Assembly (NCBI GenBank): GCA_017590115.1
Contig: JAGGNK010013558.1
Span: forward strand, 9,599,752 to 9,663,751
Length of the DNA: 64,000 nucleotides
Reading direction: 5' to 3'
From: Montifringilla adamsi
Lineage: Eukaryota > Chordata > Aves > Passeriformes > Passeridae
Below the pieces are notes generated by a model. That model did not search any database, was not told the origin of the DNA, and was given only the letters and a program-made list of their open reading frames with translations. Each line of letters begins with the position of its first letter. Within the stretch, counting starts at the first letter, position 1. Positions 14,560 through 26,900 of this stretch are shown here, one piece after another. Position numbers and translations under genes: made by a program.

Positions 14560-15050
14560 CCGTGACATCACACAGCACTTGGGTATCGAGGCCGAACACG
14601 CCGCGGCCAGGACTTTCGCTCTCCCCCAAACACAAGGCAGGATGGAGCTCGGGCTCGGAGGCGCTGTCCGCACACCCCCGGGTCCCTCGCTGCCGGCGGC
14701 GAGAGCGGAGCGCTGAAGGGGGCGGTGGGGCCCCTGCGGGATGGGGCGAGCTGCTGAGGGGCGGTGGAATTTGGGGGGCGATGGAACCCCTGAGGGACGG
14801 GGCAAGCCCCTGAGGGGCGGGGGCCCGCGGGTACGGGGGGACCGTGAGGGGACCGTGACGAGACCGGGGACACCGGGAGGGCACCGAGGTCCCCTCGAGT
14901 GCTGCACAGCCCGTCCAGCGGGCGCCTCTGCCCCGCCGCAGGTGTGCGGCGCTCTGGTGGCATCGCTGCAGCGATGCTTGCTGTGCTAAAGAGAGAAATC
15001 CACCGGAGCTCCAATCCGCGGACGGCTCGGGGGCTGAGGAATGGGAAGGT
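14560..15050. promoter_or_regulatory. CpG island at 5' end of SLC24A5
   Basis: A sharp GC- and CpG-rich block with G-runs in AT-rich surroundings. It ends about 40 bases before the first resolved SLC24A5 coding exon, so it is the likely promoter region. Open frames of 130-183 codons appear on both strands, as expected for stop-poor GC-rich DNA, and none resembles the expected signal-peptide exon. The transcription start cannot be placed by eye. Confidence 0.55.
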
Positions 15051-15086
15051 GTCAGGATGTGTAACAATTTTGCACTCAATTTTCAG

Positions 15087-18000
15087 AAAACGGGACGCGC
15101 TGCATTCTCTCGTCTTCATCGGAGTTTCCTGAAGGATTTTTCACACCGCAGGAGAGGAAGGACGGAGGAATCGTTATCTACTTCATAATTATACTGTACA
15201 TGTTTTTGGCCGTGTCCATTGTGTGCGATGACTACTTCCTACCTTCCCTAGAGATCATCAGTGAATGTAAGTGACATCCTGACTGCTTTCCTGAAAAACT
15301 GAGAAGCTTGGCATAAAACTTTCAAAAAGCTTCAAAGTTAGAGTACTCTGAAAGAAAACTGAGCAAGTTTCACTTTCCATGCACAGATGTGTCCATAGAA
15401 TGTTTAATTTGGTACACAGGATCAATATTTTATTGAAAAAACCTAGTGATTACACTGCACATGTATTCATTTAATATTTTCTTTCTTTCTGCCTGGAGGA
15501 AAATCTAAAGATTCCTCAGTATTACCTAAACTGACAATTTAACTTTGTGTTGCACAGCACTATGTCCAGGTAGCTACTAGTAAAATAAAACTAGGAGGGA
15601 TGGTGATTTGTGAAACCAAAATTCTTTCTAGGGTTTGTTTTTCTTTAAAAGTAGTGATAATCTACTGCTAACATATTAAAAGTATGACACAGGAGGGACA
15701 GGAATTCTATGGTTACCATGGTTCTAAGAAATCTAATCAACCTGCAACAATTCCCCTGGCTTCAGCAGACCACTGAAGTAAAGAGATGGTCTTGGCAGGG
15801 AGTTCAGATTTTCACTGCCAAGAATTAACAGAATTCCCTAGGGAAACTCATCCCTGAACTGGAAAACCCCCTCCAAATCAGAACAATTACAGCAAATGTA
15901 AGCTTATATACTGCCATAAGAGCTGGTGTTTTGTTTATTGATGATAAATGAGCATTTGTCAGACTTTTGCCATGGTCAGCCATACGTCCCTGTACTTTGT
16001 GTGCAGGACTTGATCCACAGAGTGAGTTACATTCCAGAAAGTCAATTTGCCATAACAAAAATCTCATTTCTCTTAAGCAACACATAGGCTCTTATACTGT
16101 TCATACAAAATGAAAATTTGATTTTAAGATCACAGCACTGGTTTGAATTTAACTAATGTTTCTGGTATGTGAAGACACAGTAGTACAGATTTCCCTGGAG
16201 GATAGATATAATTGATTTGGATCATACAGCAATATCACACTACAGTCCATGGAACTTCCCACAATTATTACCAATAGGAAACAGTTAAATCCTGCATACA
16301 AATACTGATTTTACGAGAGATTTAAACTAATTTCTGTAACGAAGTTAGAAATAAACTAGCCCAATAGATCAGGCTAATTTTCAATATATTACTTTATGAA
16401 TCTCATATAAAGCACTGACTGTATGGAAATAAACTTTAATCTACTAAACTAGTAGATTAGAGTTTATTTCCATACAGTCAGTAGCTAACATTATGTACTA
16501 GTGAGAGTAAAGAGTACAGACTACTGAAGTATCAAAGGTTTTTAAGCAATTCTTTTTGTTGTATCCTCAGGCCTTGGCCTCTCACAGGATGTAGCTGGAG
16601 CAACTTTTATGGCTGCTGGAAGCTCTGCTCCAGAGCTTGTCACTGCTTTTCTAGGTAAGAAATGTGTTTTGAGTCCTTATAACTTAGAATTCTTTTCCTT
16701 GCGTGCCAAACTGAAACATACCAGAGAGTCATTGTCCTTACAGGAGCTTTTGTGACAAAGGGAGATATCGGTGTCAGCACCATCCTTGGATCAGCAATAT
16801 ATAATCTTCTTGGTATTTCTGCAGCTTGTGGGCTGTTTTCCAGTGTGGTACGTATCAACTTTGATAGTTCTGCTCCTAAGAGCCAAATAGTTATCCTTTC
16901 TCATTTTCCAACAAAAGCCAAGAGAGACTTACTATGACAACTGCCAAGTTTATTATTTAGTAGCAAAACCAGCATGTAATCAGTTTTAAGATAACCTGCT
17001 ATGAAAGTTTTTAAAAACACTAACTTGTTAAATATCATACTTAAGTCATTCCTAAGAATCTTTAATTTTTACATAATATAGAAACAACATATTGATGCAG
17101 CATTTACAGCACTTAGTGAAAGTATTACAGAGAGGTTTAAGAAAAGTACATGACTGATCTGCAGGTTTCGAGGCTATCCTGTTGGCCGCTGTTCAGAGAC
17201 TGTCTGGCATATACCATCAGTGCAGCAGCGGTCCTTGCCATGATATCTGACAACAGAATTTACTGGTAAGAGCACAAGTAGTGTTGAATTCCTGTTGACT
17301 GGAGATTTGTGAGACAGTGTTTTCAAAAACAAATGAAAATCCCCAAGCCCCAAACTTCAAGTAGCCTGAACTGCCGTTCACTAACAGAAATAAACATCCT
17401 GTTGGCTTTAAAAAACTTAAAAAGTCACAATGCTTGTAAAGATTATTACCTAAACATTCAAACTCTGCATATTTATGAAGTTTGACCTGCATAGGTTTGC
17501 CTGTAGACTTACAATTTCTGTCACAGCTGTTCTGACGTAGCAATTAGTGTTCAGCATTTACTTCTTTTAAGCCTTTCTTTTCATAGCAGCATTGTTCAGA
17601 AAAACATTTGTCTGCCAGAAGGAGATCATGAGTTTCTGATGTTTTAATTCCTCCATCAACACTGAAACTCCTGTTACCTCAACAAGACAGTCAGGTCCAG
17701 CACTAAGTCTCTTGAAGTTTATAATTTAAGCATTACATGAAGACTCAATTTTGCAAACATCAGGAAAATGTTCAATCAGTAAGATCCCCTGTAAAAACAT
17801 GCAGCTATACAATACACAAACAAGATTCTGCAGAGGAGGGGAGTTAATCAAACCGCTGAAAGACATGGGGACACTCACAAACTTCCATGACATTAGCCAT
17901 ACAATTGCAAACAGATGCTTTTGTGTGTTCTCCTTTTGCTATTCATGCAAATTTTCTCTCTCTCTCCTTATGCCAGCAATTGGGTTCTTTTATACTACAT

Positions 18001-21000
18001 GTTATATAAAACTTGTTTTTCATTCTAGGTATGAAAGTGCATCCCTATTATTGATATATGGGTGTTATATTCTGGTACTATGTTTTGACATTAAAATCAA
18101 CCAATACCTCATGAAAAAGTTTAGTCCCTGCTGTACGTGTTTTACCAAAGCTATGGAAGAGAACGCGGAGCAGCAGCCACTGGTTGGATGGAGGGACGAG
18201 AGCGGACCTCTGATCCGTCAACAGTCAAGAACAGACAGCGGAATTTTTCAAGATGAGCTGGACTACTCTCAACTTTCAACAAGCTTACATGGGCTCGATG
18301 AAATCTCTGAAGGTACAGGTATTGTTAAGCTGTATCTAGCACTCCACATGCCTGTCTGCATCAATTCTGATCAAGAGCAGACTCTCAGATAGTATTAAGA
18401 TTTTGCTCACAAAACCTCCAGCCTAGTATTTAAGTAGATCATTATTCTAACTTGGAATATAACACTGAGAAAAATCAGAGTGATGGTTTTCATATGAAGT
18501 TCGTTGCTAGAGGAATGCAAGGATAGTTGCTCATTTGTGTTGTAGTAGAACTTCTGTCTTTGTTGTGTCTATTTGAAACTTCTCAGCAACACTGCTTGTA
18601 AAATGCACTATCATCAGCTGAAAGCCACACAGGTAAAGTAATATATACACTGTTTCCTTATGACAGGGGCAGGTTCATAGCCCAAAATACGCATAATATC
18701 AAAAGTAAAGGGACAGCTGAGATGTGGCCACAGGTCATGTTTCCTCTTAGGCAAAAAAGAGCAGTTGGTACTTACTCTTGGTAAATGCTATGGCCAAACC
18801 CTTATAAAGAAATTCATTTTTCATCCACCTTAGTTCTCCCCTGGTGATGTAATAAAAAAACATTTTAATCATAGAATACTAGGTTGGAAAGAGATCTCAA
18901 GGATGATCTGGTCCAACCTTTCCTGGCAAAAGCATGGTCCCAGATGGGCCAGCAGCTGTTCAGCTGAATCTTAGAATTGTCCAACACTGGGGAATCATCA
19001 CTTCCTGGGGAGATTGTTTTACTAGTGATTATTTTCATTGTGAAAAAATGTTCCTCTTGTGTACAAGCAGAATCTCCCCAGAAGTAACTTGATTTCAGAA
19101 TTTTGTCCAGAGACATGTAGGTACTGGGTAATACTACAGCTGAAACTTGAGAAAGAAGTATTTTTCACCTTTTTTCAGTATTCTCACAAGTAGAGGACAG
19201 TAATATACTGTATGCTATGGATTCAAACTTGATGCTACAATTTAAAAGTTACTTTTTCTTCTACAGATCATCCAAACGTCTTTACTATGCCTGAAGCAGA
19301 TATGAAGAGAATTTTGTGGGTGTTATCCCTTCCTATTATCACATTACTCTATTTAACTATACCAGATTGCAGAAGACAGTTTTGGAGGAACTGGTTCATG
19401 GTGACATTTTTAATTTCAGCAGCATGGATTTCTGCAATAACTTATGTTCTTGTATGGATGGTAACAATAGCAGGTAGGTACCTAAAGTGGTGTTGCTACA
19501 CCAGTCAAGAATCACTGAAAGAGCTGTGTGGTTTCTCTGTGAGGTCCTTGTGAGGTTTCCCTTTAAAAGTCAGTTTAGCAACTCAGAGAGTGCTGTAAAA
19601 AACACAAAGGAAAACAACAGAAACTTATGTTTGACTGCTTAGTTTGCCACCCTCTTCTATCCAATTGAGGAACACTTTATAAAGTTTAGCTGCTTCACAC
19701 TGCTTACCATCACCTGAATGAGATCTCGATGTCACTACAAAAAAACCCGGTCAATTTTAAAAACAGAGTTTCACTAAACTGCTTCATTAAGCAAAATAAT
19801 TGGACACACAACAATAAATTGTCATGCTGAAGACCGACAAACATGAAATCCCCTAAGACTGGAATTAGAGGTCAAAGCTTTTGGAAAAAATCCATAATTT
19901 CTATACCTGTGTTTTTCACAAATGTTACAGTAAGAGATTTGGCATTAAATTCATTGCCAAAAAACTTCTCAAATGCGTTTATTAAATATTCTCGGAGTTT
20001 GTATACGTGGATCTCTTACAAATCTGCATCATAAAGTGGGGCAGTAAAAGGATTGCATTTAAGTGAGAGAAGGGGTATGAACTTATATGTAAAAACTGTC
20101 TCCTAAAAGTACTTTGAGGTATTAAAGGTCTCCTCATTTCATTGTTTCTCCAGTCAGCTTGAAAGACATCCAGTTTTTATATTTAAGAACAAGCAGAAAA
20201 TGAAACAAACTCTACAGAAATTTTTCAAAGCTTGCCATTTTCACATTATAGCTCACTAATCCTACCTAAGCATTCTACTAGTTCAGATATGAATAACTCC
20301 TTGTTCAGTGCAGGAACAGACCTACACATTCAGTAAACCTTTGAGAAATCACTAGTAGATCACTGGATATTATACCCACCATGTTAACCCCTTGGTTAAA
20401 TAATTTTCCACTTGTACCCAAAGAGCAAGGGTTCACTGTCTGGATGCTAGAAACCTTTGAAACGGGATTCAAGTCAACATTATTGCTGTTCTACAAGACA
20501 AAGCATTAATTCATATGAAAGTAGGTATGGTGGAGATTCAGAGAGTGTATTAGTTCACTTCCAAGAGTCATCACAGCTAGTACTGGGGTCTTTGGCCCAC
20601 TACTTCTAGGTAAATTATATTCTATTTACATCTTAAAACACTACAAGTTAAACACACAATATATTCAAGTCCAGGCTCTCATGAAGGTTGAGAACTCAAA
20701 GGTTCTATCATTGCATAATCAGTCTACTAGAATGTCACAAAAGTATCACAGCTGGGCACTAAACTGGGATGGTCAAGAACAAACCTAATTTAGTACATCT
20801 TTCTGTTGCTGGCAAAGAAAATTTGACTACTTATAGCAACACATTGCTACTGATACACAAAATTAACAAAAGCCTAGAAAAATAGGACTTTTCTGTCTTA
20901 ATGGTCAGTTGCTAGAAAATAAACCACTACATATTAAATAGAAGATAAATCTATCTAATAAAATGAAAAATTAGCTTCTCCTGAGTTTATATTTTGTCTT

Positions 21001-23196
21001 ACAACCTTCAGAGGGTTAGAAACTAATGTTGGGTACATAAGGCTGGTTCATTCATATTTCACCTTGGTTTGAACCATTATTTTCCAGCCTGGATGGTTTA
21101 TAAAAGCTGATTTGTTGGTCCCTCATCCTACAAATCTATTAGAACTGATGGAAGGATAAAGAGAGTACAAATTCTGCAACAAGATCATGTTAGTACCTCT
21201 GAAATCAACAAACAGTTTCAAACATAAATTTACTGGGCTGCTCTAGACTAAGCTGGTAAGTAATAGACAAGCATTGCTGACCTAGCTTAGCGTACTGCCT
21301 CTTACTTAAATAAAATTGCTCTTATTAAATGTGTCAAAATATTTCACGTAAGAACTCAGATTTCAACAATAAAAATATTAAGTTACTTTTTAGTGAACAA
21401 AAATGTTTAAGTAATTACTTTGTAGCTTGACTAGAGGTATCAAATACTTCAGCATATTGATGCATCTGAATGGTACAACTGCTGAAACAGTTTTGAAGAA
21501 TCTAAGAATTTAAGTTAGAAATTAATATGGCTACAGGACATTTGGGGCTAAGAAAAATAGAGATTAGGGAAAAATAAGCCGCCCTTCTAATAACAGTTTA
21601 AAACTTTTAATTTAAACGAGTATTTGCCTAAAGGAATTCACACTTCTAAGGGGTTACTTGTACTTACAAGTCATATAAAAATTCTGCACTTTGATTCTTC
21701 CAAATCACTTTCTAATGGTAAAGGCATGTAGTTGAGACAGTATTCTCATGTCTTAATGACTGTCCATCCCAAGAAAATTCATGTGCTTTTTCCCCTCCCC
21801 CTGAGGGGATTAAAAAGAATGATTATAAGAGTTATTGCTTCATGAGACTTTTGAACACTAACAAGGAGATGCCCAAAACTCTAAGAGACTATAGTATTTT
21901 CTAGAAGTTGAGGGGACCAAAAAAAGAGTAGTAATTTGTTAGATATTTAAACTTCTACTTTATCTGCAAGAAAAAAATCATAATTGCTACTGTCTTGACC
22001 ACTGCAAACTTGAAGAACAAGGAAAGGATATTTGTTGTTACTCTGTTTTAACTGCTTTGTGGTTCAGTCACCTCACATGTAGTTAAGTTAGCTGATACAT
22101 TCCACATGAAATTACTGTATGATTATTGATTCTTTCTCCAGCAAACAAAGTCCAAAGCACTTTCAGTGGATGAGCCCTAAGTAAAACCACACTTGCATTT
22201 TCTACCTTTATTTCTCAACTGCAGGCGAAACGCTGGGAATCCCAGAGTCAGTCATGGGTCTCACATTACTTGCAGCAGGAACCAGTGTACCAGATACAGT
22301 TGCAAGTGTGCTGGTAGCTCGAAAAGGTAAAGATTTAGTATTTAGGCTCATGCCAATGGATGTGTTTAAAAGGTACTACAAAAAGAAAAAATTCTAGTCA
22401 ATATTTTGATAAATTCAAGGACTAACCTCAAAATCCGTGCTCCACATTCTAGAGCTTAAGTTTACTAAAAATAAATAAATAGCTTACCTGAAAAAGCTGT
22501 GGCTCAGACATTTAAAAACTTCTCAGAGTATCTCAGAGAAGTATTCTAGATTGGTTTATTTGTTGTTGATTACGTATTACAATTTTACTGCAGAACACAA
22601 CTGTAGATCTCAGTATTTTAAACACAACTGGACTTTATAATAGCCTGTCTAGCTTAATTTTAAGTGCAACTGTGCAGATGCTGGTGATTTAGGGAGACTT
22701 TTTATGGTTGTGGTACCCATGTTCTGTAGAATCGTGACTATAACTCTTCCAATGCAAAATCTGAAAAGGGTGCTCTGTGAGAAACTGAGGGCTGGCAGTC
22801 TGTTCCTCCAAAACAGTTTGGCAATTTCTTGCAATACAATTAAGCCAACTTATTTGTATTTCTTCTTTTACAGGAAATGGAGATATGGCTATGTCTAACA
22901 TTGTAGGATCCAATGTATTTGATATGCTCTGTTTGGGAATACCCTGGTTTATAAAAACTGCCTTCATAAATACATCAGGACCCATAGAAGTGAACAGCAG
23001 TGGTCTGACATACACAGCCATTTCTCTTATCTGTTCTGTTGGTTTTATTTTTCTGGCAGTTCACCTGAATGGCTGGAAAATAGATAAAAAAATGGGAACA
23101 ATTTGTCTTGTCCTGTACTTAGCATTTACTGTATTATCAATTTTATATGAACTTGGCATCATAGGAAACAATCCTACAAGGGTCTGTGGTAACTAG
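15087..23196 (+). CDS. SLC24A5: SLC24A5, K+-dependent Na+/Ca2+ exchanger 5 (NCKX5), first exon unresolved
   Basis: Intracellular membrane exchanger of pigment cells needed for normal melanin formation. Coding exons: 15087-15266, 16571-16654, 16744-16847, 17165-17265, 18029-18312, 19267-19473, 22225-22326, 22874-23196. All have AG/GT borders and agree in phase, giving 460 residues plus stop after a split first codon; human NCKX5 has 500. The reading opens with an NGT glycosylation sequon and SSEFPEGFF. The alpha-1 repeat ([20 protein letters not shown]) is in exons 3-4 of the gene model and alpha-2 ([20 protein letters not shown]) in the 22225 exon; the cytoplasmic loop carries [10 protein letters not shown]. 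The protein ends [12 protein letters not shown]. The missing piece is the roughly 40-residue signal-peptide exon, which must end in phase 1. The 3' end converges on MYEF2. Introns hold a 32-bp hairpin and a CR1 fragment. Confidence 0.95.
16414..16482 (+). repeat. 32-bp inverted repeat with 5-base loop (hairpin)
   Basis: The left arm (16414-16445) and right arm (16451-16482) are reverse complements over 32 positions except one, which would be a G-U pair in plus-strand RNA. The loop is AAACT. It sits in the SLC24A5 intron before the 16571 exon, ending 88 bases upstream of it. The transcript would fold into a near-perfect 69-nt hairpin. It could be a fold-back duplication from template switching, a short DNA-transposon relic or a small-RNA precursor; the sequence alone does not decide. 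Confidence 0.9.
18869..19116 (-). mobile_element. CR1 LINE 3' fragment
   Basis: Reverse-orientation CR1 3' end, starting with the diagnostic ATCATAGAAT..AGGTTGGAAAGAGAT and CTGGTCCAACC blocks, then degraded further in. It lies in the SLC24A5 intron between the 18312 and 19267 exon borders. The rest of that intron shows nothing recognisable. Confidence 0.75.
19474..22224 (+). other. Long AT-rich SLC24A5 intron
   Basis: At 2.75 kb this is the largest resolved SLC24A5 intron, between the exon ending VWMVTIAG and the exon carrying the alpha-2 repeat. I see no exon-like open frame with splice signals, no RNA gene and no clear transposon in it. Confidence 0.6.
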
Positions 23197-23225
23197 TTTT
23201 AATCAGTGATTATGCTGATGAAAAA

Positions 23226-23273
23226 AATAAAAGCAGGAGAAAAAGATCAGTTTCTTCATTTAGTCAAAATAAA
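23226..23273 (+). terminator. SLC24A5 poly(A) signals
   Basis: Two AATAAA hexamers (23226-23231 and 23268-23273) lie 30 and 72 bases after the SLC24A5 stop codon, implying a very short 3' UTR. Which one is used cannot be told from sequence. Confidence 0.55.
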
Positions 23274-23575
23274 ATTTAAAAAACCAACTCCGAACTCCCA
23301 TTGGGCTCTAAATCTTATATACAGAACTAAGTTATGTCATTAAAGTAATATTAAGTAGAACAAAAACATCACAGCCTAATTGGAGCCCTTTCTTTTAGAG
23401 TCAAGAATTACAGTATGACTACAACGCACATATAAAACCAAAATTCTGAAAAAGACATCTACTTCTTACATTACAATGTTGATACACACATTTGGCGCGG
23501 GGAAAAAAAAAAGATCAGAAAACACTAAATAAATCCCACTATGCAATCTGGAGATTAACAGAGAAAATGGCTTAT

Positions 23576-23581
23576 TTTATT
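23576..23581 (-). terminator. Candidate MYEF2 poly(A) signal
   Basis: TTTATT on the plus strand is AATAAA on the minus strand, about 345 bases beyond the MYEF2 stop codon. If used, the two convergent transcripts end without overlap; more distal signals could create overlap with SLC24A5. Confidence 0.4.
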
Positions 23582-23627
23582 AAAAACAGTATAACCATTC
23601 ATTTAAACTGAATGACTAGAGACACTT

Positions 23628-23714
23628 GGCCTAATTTTCCAAAGGCACTGAGCATCCAAAGCATCCCCAGTCTATAGGGACCTGCAGGTGCTCAGTGCCT
23701 TTAAAAAAACAACA
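23628..23714. repeat. Palindromic, MITE-like element
   Basis: Perfect 14-base inverted arms (23641-23654 and 23689-23702) flank a 34-base centre. Weaker outer inverted similarity follows: GGCCTAATTTTCC on the left and AAAAATCAGGC on the right. This nested layout suggests a short non-autonomous DNA transposon relic. It falls in the presumed MYEF2 3' UTR or just beyond it, so it could form a hairpin in the mRNA. Confidence 0.5.
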
Positions 23715-23923
23715 AAAATCAGGCGAATTGTCTTTAAAAACCAAACATAGTAAGATTCAGTTAACAAGTATCACAGTATATTAAACACTATACTGTTAAA
23801 GGCTGGTGGGATTTAAAAGTTCCTTTTTACAGCTTTTGTAAGCATACAATGTTACTAAAAATGACTTACTAAGACAGAGAAGCTAAACAGACAGAGGAAT
23901 GTTCCTGAACACACAGTTTTAAA

Positions 23924-26900
23924 TTATGCATTGCGATCCAAGCGGACATCAATTTCTCTGCCACTGATTTTTATGCCGTTCATTATCCTACAGGCCTTTT
24001 CAGCAGATTCTGGTGAGTCAAATCTGACTGTTCCACAGCCCTTTGATTTTCCATTCTCCATTTTTATTTCTGCAAACATTACATGACCTGAATAAATAAG
24101 TTAAACAGCAGTTATTTCAAGTCCTCAGTGCACTAACAACTTAAAGAACTTAGAAGTAATAAAAAAACATTTTTAAGTATAATCTAGGGGATCATTTGAA
24201 ATTGGCACTTTCAGACTGATGGTACATTCACTCATTCAGGCAAGGTGACACGGGACAGCAGGAAAGAATCCAAATCCAGATCCACTATCTCGAATCTTTC
24301 CTGAAGTACACCTGTATTTGACCTCAAGTTTGAAACAAAGTGCCCTGTAAGACTCAGAGAAAGGTTTGTGTTTCATACTGATAGAAGTGTGAGTATTGAT
24401 AGGCATTAACCGAACTGTAGCTTAATTCAGTCCACCCTGTTCATCACAAAAACCTACCAAGCAATAGTCACAAACAGGCAATTTTGGTAAGAAGCTGCAG
24501 AGCAAAATTAAAGCCTTTAAAACTGTAATAAAGTTACCAGGCTGGGAGTGGTTCAAAAGTAGCATACACTATCCAGCTCCTGCTGAGCTTCCTTGAGGAT
24601 GGACACTCAACTCACAAGGAAATATTTTTATAAAGATGTACTTCTGAGAATGTTCAGTTCCCTGGAGCTAATGAGTTTTTGCTTATGGTATATTGTACCA
24701 CACCCCTCCTAAGCCCCTGAATGTCACTAGGAACAAAAAATTTTTCCCTGAAATACAAAGCCTTTTATTTTTAAATATCATGTAAAACTGTCCTTTCACT
24801 GAAAGAAACTGAACACTGGGAAACAGTCTTTGTATTTCTTTATGATACTGACATGAACACAATCTGCTGCTTATAATTCTTAAAAGCAATTGAACATAAC
24901 TACTACATCTATTAGCTGACAGAGATAATGAAAAAAAATTCTGAGCTATCTGGAAGTTGCCCAAGAGGTTAAGACTTAAAAAAAAGAACCTGTTGCGCTA
25001 TATCCTCCATCTACAAAGAAAACATCAACAACTTGTAATTTTTCATAACTGAACTGCATTTGATTTATATCAAATCTGTAAACATCTGTATGATGAGTGT
25101 CTTAGGCATCAGTAGTGTGTTTTAAATTATCTCTTCCGTCTACCCAAAATAAGAAGTCATCCTGTAATTCAGTTAAAGCTCTGTTCTGAAAATGTGTTTT
25201 CAAAACATGTCATGTATTTTGACACTCAAGCTTTATTTTTCGCTTATTTCTCTGAAAAGACCAACTTTTCTGAATTAGATAAAACCAATTATTTAATGTT
25301 TGGTACAAAAATTTATTTCTTAAGATAAAGGGGAACATCACAGCCTGCAAATACGCTAATCAGGATCACCTAGATGTACAAAACCTGTACTACTACACTG
25401 GCAAAACTACTAACTGATTTGATGCAGCACCATTTCTAAAATAATGCAGGACCTGGACAGATACAAGCTCCTGCACATATTTAACTCATAGGAAACACTA
25501 CATTATATACTTTTCCTGGCCAGGGAATACGTCAAAAAAGAAAAAAAAAATCAAAGAGTAATTTTATTAAAGGAATAGGTTCAAGTTTATAGCAAGTGAG
25601 CACTCAGAGCCAACACAGCCCATAATGTACCTTGGTCTTGTGTTCTTTCATGCCTAAAAAATATTTATATAACTCAAGAAAGCTGGGTGAAACAAGAAAA
25701 ATAAATCTAGCCAGACTCTTCTTCAGAGTCAGACAACAGTCTTCCTGTGGTTATCTAATAAACACCACGTAACACATGAAGTCCATGGATACGAACAGGG
25801 GTAAGGCTCATATACATACCACATTGACTGAATTTCTCCTTTAGCTTCTGCCAGGTCAAGTCAAAAGGAAGCTAAAATAAAAAAGTATTATTGATAACAA
25901 AATATTACAACGAGAATAAGAGCAGGTAATCAAACATACACACAAAATAAGCTTGTGGTTCCTATATATTTAATTGCTTACATTTCTCACAAATATCTGG
26001 TTGCCTTTAGAGCCTAATCTCTCTCTCATGCCACCTCCCATGGGGCCAGGCCCAAATCCTCGATCGATGTCCATGTTCCTGTCCAGGCCTCCACCCATGG
26101 CAGGTCCCATTCGATCAAAACCGGAACCCATCCGATCCATTCCCATTCCTCCAGCCATATTGTTCATACCACCCATGCCACCACCTACACAGAGAAAGAA
26201 ATGGAGGATAAAATAAAATCTTCTTTTAGTAATAAACACACAGGTATTTGGTATAAAATAAAGTTCTTTTTTCAGGAGAAGAATAACTTTATTAAAACTG
26301 CTGTAATATAAACCATAACTTTTATACATGCACAGTGATTTATCAAGGAGCATGGCTAGTATTTTAAGACAAAGTATTATACAAGATATAGAGTGTCAGT
26401 TCTAAAATAGTAAAATCAAACTGCATCAAGCTATTAGTCATACCATCCAATATAGCAAAATGTTGAACACAAGAATTCAAAGTCTGTCTTGTTTAATTAA
26501 AAAAAATATGACACCCTTTACCAAAAAGATCAAATAAATAACTGTGGCGATACTTAGATACAGATAATTTGACCAGATATACTATTGTTTACTTGGCTTC
26601 CTTCATTTATATTCAGCTTAACTTAAAGCAGCCATACCCACAAATAATGACAAAATCTTCCAGAGAAGGCTTTTTTTTTTTTGCCAAGAACAGAAGTTAC
26701 CGCAAGTACTGTAAAGAGCATGAACTTTCCTATGTGTCATAGTTCAAACCCCAACAAAAAGTACATACATAGAATAAAATGGATTAATTTATTTATACAA
26801 GTAACTAAGAGTAATAGCATTCAAATACAATAATATTTCTGGATTCATAATTAAAAATTAATGTACAGTAAAATGATCAAGATCATTCATTAGGGACCCT

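Noticed and set aside
14546..15119. Minus-strand open frames of 132-183 codons in the first CpG island
   Set aside because: Overlapping frames in several registers, Pro/Arg/Ser-biased composition and no motif; explained by few stop codons in GC-rich DNA.
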